A stretch of 13,412 bases of DNA, from positions 1 through 13,412 of the forward strand of contig JAGKWO010000068.1 of assembly GCA_021151835.1 (NCBI GenBank), given 5' to 3'. This DNA comes from Gammaproteobacteria bacterium (lineage in GTDB: Bacteria > Pseudomonadota > Gammaproteobacteria > Pseudomonadales > Cellvibrionaceae). Position 1 is the stretch's first letter; each line of letters starts with the position of its first letter. Position numbers and translations under genes: made by a program. The notes beneath the pieces are model-generated. The model was not told the origin of the DNA and did no database searches. It was given only the letters and a program-made list of their open reading frames with translations. Positions 6,462 to 13,412 of the stretch are shown here, piece after piece.

Positions 6462-8051
6462 ATGAAGCACAGCCATTTATCTGCCGTTATCGGCACCCTC
6501 TGCGCAAGTTTGCTTGCCGCCCACAGTATTGCATCGAGTCACCGCGAAGCACCCAATATCACGCGGTCCCCTGCGTTGGATTCAACGGATTTTTACGCCT
6601 TTAACAGTTATGAGCCAGGGCGTGGTGATTATGTCACCCTGATTGCCAATTACATTCCCCTGCAAGACGCCTATGGTGGGCCGAATTATTTTGCGATGGA
6701 TCCACACGCGGTGTATAGCATCCATGTGGATAATACCGGTGATGCGGTGGAAGACCTCACGTTTGAATTTCGCTTTAGCCAGGCACTTGCAGGTGGTGAA
6801 GGCGTGAAATTAACCGTAGGGCCGGAAGCTAACAACCGTTCGGTTGCAGTACCTCTAAAAAATGTTGGCGGTGTATCTGCAAGCGATATGTCTGCTGTCA
6901 ACTTTAATGAGAGTTACTCTATAAAATTGCGCACGGGTGATCGCAAAACTGGTGCGCGCGCCGATGTGCAAATGGCATCCGGTATGGGCGCGACGTTCAA
7001 AAAGCCACTCGATTTTATCGGCACTAAAACCTTCGCATCTATAACTGCCTATGCGGATTACGCCAACAGTTTTATTTACGACATTACAATTCCCGGCTGC
7101 AGCGCTAACGGCAAAGTATTTGTTGGCCAACGTAAAGATCCCTTTGTTGTAAACCTCGGTAAAACATTTGATTTGGTCAATTATGTTCCGGTGGAAGGTG
7201 ATAGCGCTCCCGGCGCAGGTGATGGTAAGGGATTTCCTGGCGGGATTACCCAATCATCTGCAAATGATGACTTGTTGTATAAAAATGTCACCGCCATTTC
7301 CCTTGAAATTCCGAAGTCCTGTTTGGTCGGTAGCGGTAATGGTGTCATAGGTACCTGGACCACTGCCAGTTTGCCGCAAGCGCGTATCTTAAATCCGCAC
7401 GCATCATTTAATAAAACAGAAGTGAATGGCGGAGCACTCACGCAAGTCTCGCGCCTGGGCAATCCATTAGTGAATGAATTAGTGATCGGCTTAAAGGACA
7501 AGGATCGCTTTTCTGTTGCAGAACCTAAAAATGATGGACAGTTTGCAGATTACGTAACTCACCCATCACTACCGGAATTGTTAAATATTTTATTTAAGGA
7601 TGCTGTGAACAGCACCTTGGGTGCAAACCTGCCAACGCTTGCGCCCACCAATTTTCCGCGCATGGACCTGGTCACCGCTTTCCTTACCGGTTTCCCTGGC
7701 GTTAACCAATTAAAAACAGTAACGCCATCGGAAATGTTGCGGTTGAATACTGGTATCGCGGCGACGGCGCAGTTGCAACAGTCCGCATTTGGTGTGGCCG
7801 GTAACGACCTTGCCGGTTTCCCCAATGGCCGTCGTCCGGGTGACGATGTGGTAGATATTGCATTGCGTGTAGTCATGGGGCGTTTGTGTTATCCCATTCC
7901 TGTCGGCGGTGTCGATACTGACCTGGGTTTATGTAAACCCGCCGATGCCAACGTGGGCAATGTACCTTTCACCGATGGTGCACCACTCAATGCCAGCATG
8001 ATGAAAAATACTTTTCCTTATCTCGCTGATCCATTGCCGGGTTCCAAGTAG
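6462..8051 (+). CDS. Secreted DUF4331 family protein
   Basis: The 529-residue protein has a Sec signal peptide (residues 1 to about 24; basic MKHSH, then a hydrophobic core, with cleavage likely after SIA or AS). The mature N-terminus carries the DUF4331 signature SHREAPNITRSPALDSTDFY (26-45), and similarity to the family as I know it runs through the whole protein. DUF4331 has no established biochemical function. Cysteines in CSANG, KSC and LCYPI/LCKPAD segments could form disulfides in the periplasm. There is no membrane anchor or lipobox, so a soluble periplasmic or exported protein is expected. It is the first gene after the second copy of the ECF promoter, and so is probably the main target of the sigma factor. 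AGGAG lies seven bases before the ATG. The lipoprotein gene follows within 10 bp. Confidence 0.92.
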   Translation: MKHSHLSAVIGTLCASLLAAHSIASSHREAPNITRSPALDSTDFYAFNSYEPGRGDYVTLIANYIPLQDAYGGPNYFAMDPHAVYSIHVDNTGDAVEDLTFEFRFSQALAGGEGVKLTVGPEANNRSVAVPLKNVGGVSASDMSAVNFNESYSIKLRTGDRKTGARADVQMASGMGATFKKPLDFIGTKTFASITAYADYANSFIYDITIPGCSANGKVFVGQRKDPFVVNLGKTFDLVNYVPVEGDSAPGAGDGKGFPGGITQSSANDDLLYKNVTAISLEIPKSCLVGSGNGVIGTWTTASLPQARILNPHASFNKTEVNGGALTQVSRLGNPLVNELVIGLKDKDRFSVAEPKNDGQFADYVTHPSLPELLNILFKDAVNSTLGANLPTLAPTNFPRMDLVTAFLTGFPGVNQLKTVTPSEMLRLNTGIAATAQLQQSAFGVAGNDLAGFPNGRRPGDDVVDIALRVVMGRLCYPIPVGGVDTDLGLCKPADANVGNVPFTDGAPLNASMMKNTFPYLADPLPGSK

Positions 8052-8061
8052 GAGGTGAATG

Positions 8062-8559
8062 ATGAAAATTTTTTCGCTCTTAATTCCGTTAAGTATCGCA
8101 ATGGTCCTGAGCGCTTGCGGTGGTGATAGCAAAAAGAAACCGCCCAAAGCCAATACTCCACCGATCGCCATGGAAACAAGTGTTGCAACGCAGGCAGACA
8201 CGCCAGTGACAGGTAAGTTAATGGGCAGTGATGCAGACAAAGACACCTTAAGTTTTGCTGTGTCTACGCAGCCCGAAAACGGCGCCTTGACAATACAAGC
8301 GGATGGTTCTTTCAGTTATTTGCCCAATGCGGATTATACCGGCACGGATCAGTTTGCGTTTACGGTCTCCGATGGAAAAGCGACATCACCCAGTGCAATG
8401 GTGAATATCACCATCGATTTATTGGCGGTCAACATGGGCGCCTACACCCGGAAAGCGTTTGCACAAGCTGAGACAGACACACCCTTATCGCTTGATAGCC
8501 GTACGATTACCCAAGATGTCACCGAAGAAACTGCGTTTGATGATTTGTTAATGCCTTAA
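8062..8559 (+). CDS. Lipoprotein with one cadherin/VCBS-like (tandem-95 type) domain
   Basis: The protein has about 165 residues. A lipoprotein signal peptide ends in LSAC followed by GGDSKKK; Gly and Asp at +2/+3 after Cys leave inner- versus outer-membrane sorting uncertain. Residues ~32-122 form a single Ig-like repeat with the patterns VTGKLMGSDADKDTLSF, GALTIQADGSFSYLPNADYT and DQFAFTVSDG, as in VCBS, cadherin-like or tandem-95 domains that often bind calcium or other proteins. Such repeats normally occur in long arrays, so a lone copy on a lipid anchor is unusual. The last ~45 residues are unassigned. Two ATGs are adjacent (8059 and 8062); GGAGGTG at 8051 is better spaced for the second. 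The gene starts just after the DUF4331 stop, so the two are co-transcribed and may act together. Confidence 0.85.
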   Translation: MKIFSLLIPLSIAMVLSACGGDSKKKPPKANTPPIAMETSVATQADTPVTGKLMGSDADKDTLSFAVSTQPENGALTIQADGSFSYLPNADYTGTDQFAFTVSDGKATSPSAMVNITIDLLAVNMGAYTRKAFAQAETDTPLSLDSRTITQDVTEETAFDDLLMP

Positions 8560-8576
8560 AAATCGACATCGTTTGT

Positions 8577-8601
8577 GCCCGCTATGGACAGTGGGCTTTT
8601 T
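8577..8601 (+). terminator. Probable intrinsic terminator within the envelope locus
   Basis: GCCCGCT, loop ATGGAC, and AGTGGGC form a 7-bp stem with one G-T wobble, followed directly by five Ts. It lies 17 bp after the lipoprotein stop. It could end the DUF4331-lipoprotein transcript or only reduce read-through into the downstream genes. Confidence 0.65.
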
Positions 8602-8658
8602 AAAAAAATCAAAATTAACACACTATTTTGTTGCTGCGTTGCAGCGGGTGGTAAAACC

Positions 8659-9774
8659 ATGAAATACCTAATGGCAGTGACTGTGCTTAACTGTATGGTG
8701 GTGTGCGCCCAAGCAAAACCCTATGTTCCTGTATCACCGGAAGAGGTGATTGCGGTATGGGATAAATCGGCGTCCCGGCAACAAAGTTTGCAAACACAAA
8801 ATCATTTGCAACCACAGGATGTCGCTAGGTTAACCGAATTGGCTAATCAATACCTACAACAAGCGGCGCGACCGGGTTTCGCTTATCTGTACGGGGTTAC
8901 CGAGGCGCTGCTAAAACCCGCAATTCGCAATAATATCCAGGATACTGCGCTTTTATTGGCCTGGGCCCAAGTGCTACAACACCAACATAAATTCGTGCTC
9001 GCACAAGATGTGTTACAAAATATTTTCACCCGCGAACCTAACCATATAACCGCGAATTTACTGGCGGCGCGTTTGCAATTAATTCAAGGCAATCCGACGG
9101 CCGCGCAGGTCTATTGTTTAAAACTCCTGGCGCATTCCGATCTGCTGACACTCAGTTCATGCTCCCTGGAAGTTCGCAGCCACCTGGGTGAAAAGGCGCT
9201 GACAGAGAGCTACGCACAATTACAACAACTTGTAGCATCACAAGGTCTGCCGGATGACGAGCGCCAGTTATGGATCTTACAAATGCTCGCCGATATGGCG
9301 GTGCGTTTGGAAAAATATACGGAGGCGCGCGATTTCCTGGAAAAAATTTCGCTGCCAAAAACACTGAGCGTATGGGTGCAATGGGCGGATATCCAGATTG
9401 CCTTGGATAATAATCAGCTCGTGTCAGAAAAAGTAACCGAAATTATTAAACGCAATACCCAGATCGATGATGCATTACTCATTCGCCTGGTGGTTGCCGA
9501 AAAAAAATTAGCCGGTGAAAGTCAATGGCAAACACAATTGCAGGAGCGTATTGCCTTGCGTGAAATGCGCGATGACCAGGCTCATGCCGCTGATCTCGCC
9601 CTGTATTACCTCGCTGTGTTCAGCGATCCACAAAAAGCACTTTACTGGGCCGAGCGCAATTGGCTGGATGCGCGCGAACCCGGCGATCAACAATTATTAA
9701 TGCGCGCGCAACAGCTGGTGGGCACCACAGGAAAAATGCTGGAAAAAAATAACATTCCAACGGAGGCCCAATGA
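8659..9774 (+). CDS. Periplasmic helical-repeat (TPR-like) protein
   Basis: The 371-residue protein starts with a signal peptide (MKYLMAVTVLNCMVVCAQA, cleavage likely before KPYVP). The rest is predicted helical, with TPR-like pairs such as LLAWAQVLQHQHKFVLAQDV, LQNIFTREPNHITANLLAAR, EKYTEARDFLEKI and ADLALYYLAVFSDPQKALYW. TPR proteins usually act as binding scaffolds, and no catalytic motif is seen. The frame is open back to a GTG at 8575, but that start falls in the terminator hairpin, and only ATG 8659 gives a signal peptide. It overlaps the HupE-like gene at ATGATG. Its fixed position between the lipoprotein and the HupE-like protein suggests a periplasmic accessory component of the same system. 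Confidence 0.82.
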   Translation: MKYLMAVTVLNCMVVCAQAKPYVPVSPEEVIAVWDKSASRQQSLQTQNHLQPQDVARLTELANQYLQQAARPGFAYLYGVTEALLKPAIRNNIQDTALLLAWAQVLQHQHKFVLAQDVLQNIFTREPNHITANLLAARLQLIQGNPTAAQVYCLKLLAHSDLLTLSSCSLEVRSHLGEKALTESYAQLQQLVASQGLPDDERQLWILQMLADMAVRLEKYTEARDFLEKISLPKTLSVWVQWADIQIALDNNQLVSEKVTEIIKRNTQIDDALLIRLVVAEKKLAGESQWQTQLQERIALREMRDDQAHAADLALYYLAVFSDPQKALYWAERNWLDAREPGDQQLLMRAQQLVGTTGKMLEKNNIPTEAQ

Positions 9775-10886
9775 TGCGCATTCCTTCGTTGATCATGTTA
9801 ATCGCCTTGTGCTTTGCCTGCCTGCCAGTATCTGCACACCAACTCAGTACCGCCTACGCCAGACTACACGTAAATTCGCAGGGCCTGGTCAACGGCGAGT
9901 GGCAGGTTCGCTTATACGATCTTGAACAGGCGATCGGTGTGGATGTTAACGGTGATGGCAATTTGCGTTGGGGGGAGTTACAAACGCGCGCTGACCTGGT
10001 CCAGGAATATTTGTCCAATCAGCTGCAAATTCGTCGCAGCGATTCCCCTTGCTCGTTAGCCATCGGTGAGGAATGGAAGATAGATTCTCATTTTAATGAA
10101 TCATATCTACTGGTGCCGGTGCGCGCGCAATGTGCGCTGGCCGGGGCAATCGTTGTCAATTATCAGGCATTTTTTAACGAAAATACCGAACACAAATTAT
10201 TGCTAACCTTGAGCAGCGATAACGCGGACAGCAACCGTGTCTTGAGCGAAAGCCAGCGGGAAATTGAATGGAAGGTAACGGCGGGTGATCCCTGGAAGAC
10301 TTTTTATGAATTTATGTATCAAGGCATGGTGCATATCTGGATCGGTACGGATCACATTTTATTTTTACTATCGCTGCTGTTGGTTAGCGTGTTAATTCGA
10401 CGCAATGGGCGCTGGGTTGCCAATCATGATATACGAAAAATTATTATCAATACGACGTGGATAGTCACTGCATTTACGCTCGCCCATTCGATTACGCTAT
10501 CCGCCACTGCATTGGGCCTCATTCACTTTTCAAGTCGCTGGGTGGAGGTGGGTATTGCACTCTCGGTCATGCTGGTTGCACTTAATAATATTTATCCAGT
10601 GGTCATACGTTTGGGCTGGCTCACGTTTGCTTTTGGTTTATTGCATGGGATGGGGTTTGCTGGTGTCTTGGGCGAATTGGGTTTGCCGGCAGATCAGCAA
10701 TTTCTCACGGTGATGGCTTTTAATCTGGGTGTGGAGATTGGTCAAATGACAGTCGTTTTGTTATTATTGCCGCTAGTTATTTTTCTCCGGAATCAATTGT
10801 GGTACCTACGGTATGCATTGGCCGGTATTTCGTTAGTCGTTGCATTAATCGCGTTGGAATGGGTAATCGAACGCTGGATTGGTTAA
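9771..10886 (+). CDS. HupE/UreJ_2-type membrane protein with EF-hand-like periplasmic domain
   Basis: The 371-residue protein has a signal peptide or first membrane segment (residues 1-22, ending SAHQLST), a ~160-residue periplasmic domain, and about six to seven membrane helices from ~185 onward. The membrane part carries the HupE/UreJ_2 hallmarks MVHIWIGTDHILFLLSLLL, FTLAHSITLS, ALNNIYPV and FGLLHGMGFAGVLGELGLP, with potential metal ligands His188, Asp194, His195, His239 and His292. HupE/UreJ relatives are linked to nickel or other metal transport, but this long subfamily is uncharacterised. In the periplasmic part, D58-V-N-G-D-G-N-L-R-W-G-E69 matches a 12-residue EF-hand calcium loop. The start overlaps the TPR-like gene's stop, with GGAGG at 9762. 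The adjacent TonB-dependent receptor suggests that the two move the same substrate across the outer and inner membranes. Confidence 0.88.
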   Translation: MMRIPSLIMLIALCFACLPVSAHQLSTAYARLHVNSQGLVNGEWQVRLYDLEQAIGVDVNGDGNLRWGELQTRADLVQEYLSNQLQIRRSDSPCSLAIGEEWKIDSHFNESYLLVPVRAQCALAGAIVVNYQAFFNENTEHKLLLTLSSDNADSNRVLSESQREIEWKVTAGDPWKTFYEFMYQGMVHIWIGTDHILFLLSLLLVSVLIRRNGRWVANHDIRKIIINTTWIVTAFTLAHSITLSATALGLIHFSSRWVEVGIALSVMLVALNNIYPVVIRLGWLTFAFGLLHGMGFAGVLGELGLPADQQFLTVMAFNLGVEIGQMTVVLLLLPLVIFLRNQLWYLRYALAGISLVVALIALEWVIERWIG

Positions 10887-10894
10887 GGATAAAA

Positions 10895-12967
10895 ATGATG
10901 AAGCGCATTGTTGTGAGTGCTTTTGTTGGGGCGTTTTTTGGAGCTGCGGTATGCAGCGATGCCGCATCGGCCAATGCCGTCATCAACCAGGGCGAACTCG
11001 CTCAGATAGAGACGCTAATCGTGTATGGCCACCAATTGAACTTATTAGGCACCAGTGTTGCGGCTGCCGAAGGTGTAGTGGGTAGCCGGGAAATTGAAAA
11101 TCGCCCGGTATTGCGAATCGGGGAAATATTGGAGTTCGTTCCAGGCATGGTGGTAACCCAACACAGTGGTTCGGGCAAGGCCAACCAATATTTCTTGCGC
11201 GGATTTAACCTTGATCACGGCACTGACTTTTCCACCACCATTGATGGAATGCCCGTGAATATGCGCAGTCACGGGCATGGGCAGGGCTACACCGATTTAA
11301 ATTTTATTATTCCCGAATTAATTCATGATATTCACTATCGCAAAGGGCCTTATTACGCCGAAGTAGGGGATTTTTCCGGTGCAGGCGCCGCCGAATTTTC
11401 GGTAAAAAATTCGCTAGCATCAAACCAGCTTTCAATGACTGGGGGCGAGTTCGATTATCGACGAGTGTACGCTGCGCATCACAGCATGGTCGCGTCAGGG
11501 CAATTATTACTGGGACTCGAAGCACAAACCTACGACGGGCCCTGGACAGACATCACTGAGGCAGTGGAAAAAACCAATGCCGTAGTTCGTTATTCAACTG
11601 CAATGGCCAAGGGCACATTTTCACTAACCCTGATGGGTTATGACAACCAATGGATGGCAGCAGATCAAATTCCCTCGCGAGCTGTTGAGCAACAAGTCAT
11701 CAATCGACTTGGCTCGCTGGATGAAGATGTTGGCGGCGAGTCGAGCCGCTATAGTGTTTCGGGTCAGTGGCAAAGTCCCGAGTGGAAAATCAATGCCTAT
11801 CTAATCGATTCACAATTAAATTTATTTTCCAATTTTACCTATTTTTTAGATGACCCCATCAATGGCGACGAATTTGAGCAAGTGGATGATCGCCAGGTAA
11901 TCGGTGGCGAAATAAAACGGAATCTGGCAAGGATAATAGCCGGCAAACCAGTCACGCATACGTTCGGTGTGCAAGTGCGTCACGATACAATTGATGAGGT
12001 AGGCTTGTACAAAACCCGTGCGCGTGAGCGTATAAGAACGACACGGACTGATGCAATCGATGAAACCTCCATTGCTTTTTTTGCACAAAGTGAATTGCAA
12101 CTTACTGAAAAAATTCGTGGGAACCTGGGTGTGCGCTACGATTATTTGGCGGTGGATGTACACAGTAATCTGGTGCAAAACTCCGGTGATGCCGGCGACG
12201 GTATGGCTAATATTAAAGCTGGCGTGAGCTATCAATTAACGGACTCGGTTGAAACCTATTTGAACGTAGGCCAGGGATTTCATTCCAACGACGCACGCGG
12301 TGCAACTATCGCGCTTGATCCAATGACCGGCGAAATCGCCGAGCCCGTTGATTTATTGTCGCGTTCAGAGGGTGCAGAGGTTGGGCTGAAACTATTTGAT
12401 CGTGATCGCTACAATATTTCCGCGTCACTGTGGCATTTGCAACTCGATTCTGAATTATTGTTTGTTGGGGACGCTGGCAACACCGAAGCGAGCCGCGCCT
12501 CTGCGCGTTCAGGAATTGAGCTTGCCGGTTATTTCTGGTTTGCAGAGGGCTGGAGTGTAGACACTGAATTAGCCTGGACGCGCTCACGCTTCACCGAAGC
12601 ACAAGAAGAAGGAAAGTATGTGGATGGCTCAGTACCTTTTGTTGCCAGTGCCGGCATCGCCTATGCCCCAGCCCACACCGGTTTTCATGGTAGCCTGCGC
12701 TTCCGCCATTTTGGCGCGCGCCAACTGGATTCATACGGTCTACAGGAAGGTGAAAAAACAAGCCTGGTCAATCTAGGTATTGGCTACCGTTGGCAACAAT
12801 TAAGCCTGGGTCTGGACATTTTCAATATATTTAATAGCCGTGACCACGATATCGACTATTTTTACCCTTCGCGGTTAGTGGGCGAGCTTGAAGGCGGTGA
12901 GGAAGGCTTACACTTTCACCCGGTTGAACCACGTAACCTGCGTTTGCGTTTTGAATATTCCTTTTGA
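10895..12967 (+). CDS. TonB-dependent outer-membrane receptor
   Basis: The 690-residue protein has a signal peptide (residues 1 to about 27, ending near ASA), a TonB box-like ETLIVYG (39-45), a plug domain (about 60-170) and a 22-strand-type barrel ending in LRLRFEYSF, with the C-terminal Phe usual for outer-membrane proteins. The plug contains NQYFLRGFNLDHGTDFSTTI and then MRSHGHGQGYTDLNF, a His-rich loop facing the substrate path. HFHP near residue 670 adds more histidines. This points to a metal or metal complex as substrate, by inference only. There is no STN signalling domain before the TonB box, so it is not a FecA-type transducer. The frame is open upstream to 10799, but ATG 10895, with AAGGA just before it, yields the signal peptide. 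The gene begins 8 bp after the HupE-like gene and is likely the last in the operon. Confidence 0.93.
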   Translation: MMKRIVVSAFVGAFFGAAVCSDAASANAVINQGELAQIETLIVYGHQLNLLGTSVAAAEGVVGSREIENRPVLRIGEILEFVPGMVVTQHSGSGKANQYFLRGFNLDHGTDFSTTIDGMPVNMRSHGHGQGYTDLNFIIPELIHDIHYRKGPYYAEVGDFSGAGAAEFSVKNSLASNQLSMTGGEFDYRRVYAAHHSMVASGQLLLGLEAQTYDGPWTDITEAVEKTNAVVRYSTAMAKGTFSLTLMGYDNQWMAADQIPSRAVEQQVINRLGSLDEDVGGESSRYSVSGQWQSPEWKINAYLIDSQLNLFSNFTYFLDDPINGDEFEQVDDRQVIGGEIKRNLARIIAGKPVTHTFGVQVRHDTIDEVGLYKTRARERIRTTRTDAIDETSIAFFAQSELQLTEKIRGNLGVRYDYLAVDVHSNLVQNSGDAGDGMANIKAGVSYQLTDSVETYLNVGQGFHSNDARGATIALDPMTGEIAEPVDLLSRSEGAEVGLKLFDRDRYNISASLWHLQLDSELLFVGDAGNTEASRASARSGIELAGYFWFAEGWSVDTELAWTRSRFTEAQEEGKYVDGSVPFVASAGIAYAPAHTGFHGSLRFRHFGARQLDSYGLQEGEKTSLVNLGIGYRWQQLSLGLDIFNIFNSRDHDIDYFYPSRLVGELEGGEEGLHFHPVEPRNLRLRFEYSF

Positions 12968-13312
12968 TTTTGACGCGAATTCATACTCCCATTATTCCTT
13001 TTACATTACCTTAAGCTTAAATTTATTCCCATGATAATTTTTCAGCAGGTAGGTTGGGGCGGGGGGCGCGATATATGAGAACGCAAAAAAATAAAATGCG
13101 AAAAGTGTTGGTAAGCATGAAAGTATATTCCACAAGCTTCATAGTGTGAAAGATTGAGGTGGAGGGTAAAATTGCGAGAATAAAAGAGCTTGTGAAAAAT
13201 TGTCGCTTTAAAAAGCATGAGGATCATGAGGATGTAGAGCGGTAAACTATATGTATGTTCGCTAAGACATTGGTAGCTATCAGGCGATAGTTGTTCTGCC
13301 TCAATGCACCTC
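12968..13312. other. AT-rich intergenic stretch without a credible gene
   Basis: These 345 bases lie between the receptor stop and the terminator of the converging tRNA gene. I see no clear terminator for the receptor operon, no RNA gene and no repeat. A 92-codon open frame on the minus strand (13320-13042) has no ribosome site or recognisable domain and begins in the tRNA terminator's T-tract. Confidence 0.6.
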
Positions 13313-13350
13313 AAAAACAAAAAGCCCCGTTACTTTCGTAACGGGGCTTT
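13313..13350 (-). terminator. Intrinsic terminator of the tRNA-Leu transcript
   Basis: On the minus strand AAAGCCCCGTTAC, loop GAAA, and GTAACGGGGCTTT form a perfect 13-bp stem followed by TT, G and TTTTT. It begins six bases after the tRNA 3' end. Confidence 0.93.
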
Positions 13351-13356
13351 CATGTT

Positions 13357-13412
13357 TGGTGCCCAGGAAAGGACTTGAACCTTCACGGCCGGGGGCCACT
13401 AACACCTGAAGC
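13357..13412 (-). tRNA. tRNA-Leu (anticodon CAG), 3' part only
   Basis: The minus strand reads from the anticodon arm (GC-TT-CAG-GT-GTTAG) through a long variable arm (GGCCCCCGGCC), a T arm with GGTTCAAGTCC, and the acceptor 3' strand CCTGGGC, to A and an encoded CCA. The long variable arm and CAG anticodon identify a leucine tRNA, and the sequence closely resembles gammaproteobacterial tRNA-Leu. The 5' half, including the D arm, lies beyond the window edge. Confidence 0.93.

Noticed and set aside
8575..8658. Earlier GTG start for the TPR-like protein
   Set aside because: It lies inside the terminator hairpin and yields an N-terminus without a proper signal peptide; ATG 8659 gives one.
10799..10894. 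Earlier start for the TonB receptor inside the HupE-like gene
   Set aside because: It has no ribosome site and places 32 extra residues before a good signal peptide.
5051..12967. FecI/FecR/FecA-type signalling system
   Set aside because: The anti-sigma factor is RskA-like and not FecR-like, and the receptor has no STN domain before its TonB box.
13042..13320. Minus-strand open frame of 92 codons near the right end
   Set aside because: It begins in the T-tract of the tRNA terminator, has no ribosome site, and its composition (many Phe, His, Tyr, Leu) looks like translated AT-rich intergenic DNA.
13357..13412. tRNA-Leu as the attachment site of an island covering the toxin block
   Set aside because: No second copy of the tRNA 3' end is visible in the window and no integrase is present. 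The copy could lie outside, but nothing here supports it.
1..13412. CRISPR array, insertion sequence or transposase
   Set aside because: No regularly spaced direct repeats with unique spacers and no transposase-like protein were seen on either strand. The only regular repeats are the three 20-bp operators at 50-bp spacing.

Overview
The window reads as chromosomal DNA of a Gram-negative gammaproteobacterium. It has a TonB-dependent outer-membrane receptor, a lipobox lipoprotein, a CCA-encoding tRNA-Leu and moderate GC content. The overall style suggests Cellvibrionaceae (Cellvibrio-like), but that is an impression and not proven here. Two unrelated blocks sit side by side: an accessory toxin-type region (1-5000) and an ECF-sigma-controlled envelope locus (about 4940-12970). 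A tRNA-Leu gene begins at the right edge on the minus strand.

Accessory block. A 5'-truncated gene (2-1207) carries a DUF4157 (eCIS-associated) HExxH domain followed by a possible ADP-ribosyltransferase-like C-terminus. A second gene (1305-2909) has what looks like the N-terminal leader of DUF4157 proteins, but it passes straight into a large uncharacterised C-terminal region with no DUF4157 domain. Next comes a hipBA-type module: a Xre-family HipB (3098-3433) overlapping by 8 nt a HipA kinase (3426-4676) that retains its catalytic residues. Three near-identical operators precede hipB at exactly 50-bp intervals. Downstream of hipA lie a perfect 32-bp palindrome and then a frameshifted, decayed copy of the 3' end of the 1305-2909 gene. 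The hipBA cassette is therefore bracketed by an intact and a broken copy of the same toxin-type tail.

ECF block. An ECF sigma factor (5051-5593) and an RskA-like anti-sigma factor (5590-6297) overlap by ATGA and end at a strong terminator. Beyond it lie a secreted DUF4331 protein (6462-8051), a lipoprotein with one cadherin/VCBS-like domain (8062-8559), a periplasmic helical-repeat protein (8659-9774), a HupE/UreJ_2-type membrane protein with an EF-hand-like loop (9771-10886) and a TonB-dependent receptor with a His-rich plug loop (10895-12967). Almost the same promoter (TGAATCC, 16-nt spacer, CGT, with much of the spacer also conserved) precedes both the sigma gene and the DUF4331 gene. This predicts that the sigma factor drives itself and the envelope genes. 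My inference is that the locus is a regulated, probably metal-related, uptake or surface system whose substrate is unknown.

The last 450 bases hold an AT-rich stretch without a credible gene, then a minus-strand terminator and the 3' part of tRNA-Leu(CAG).
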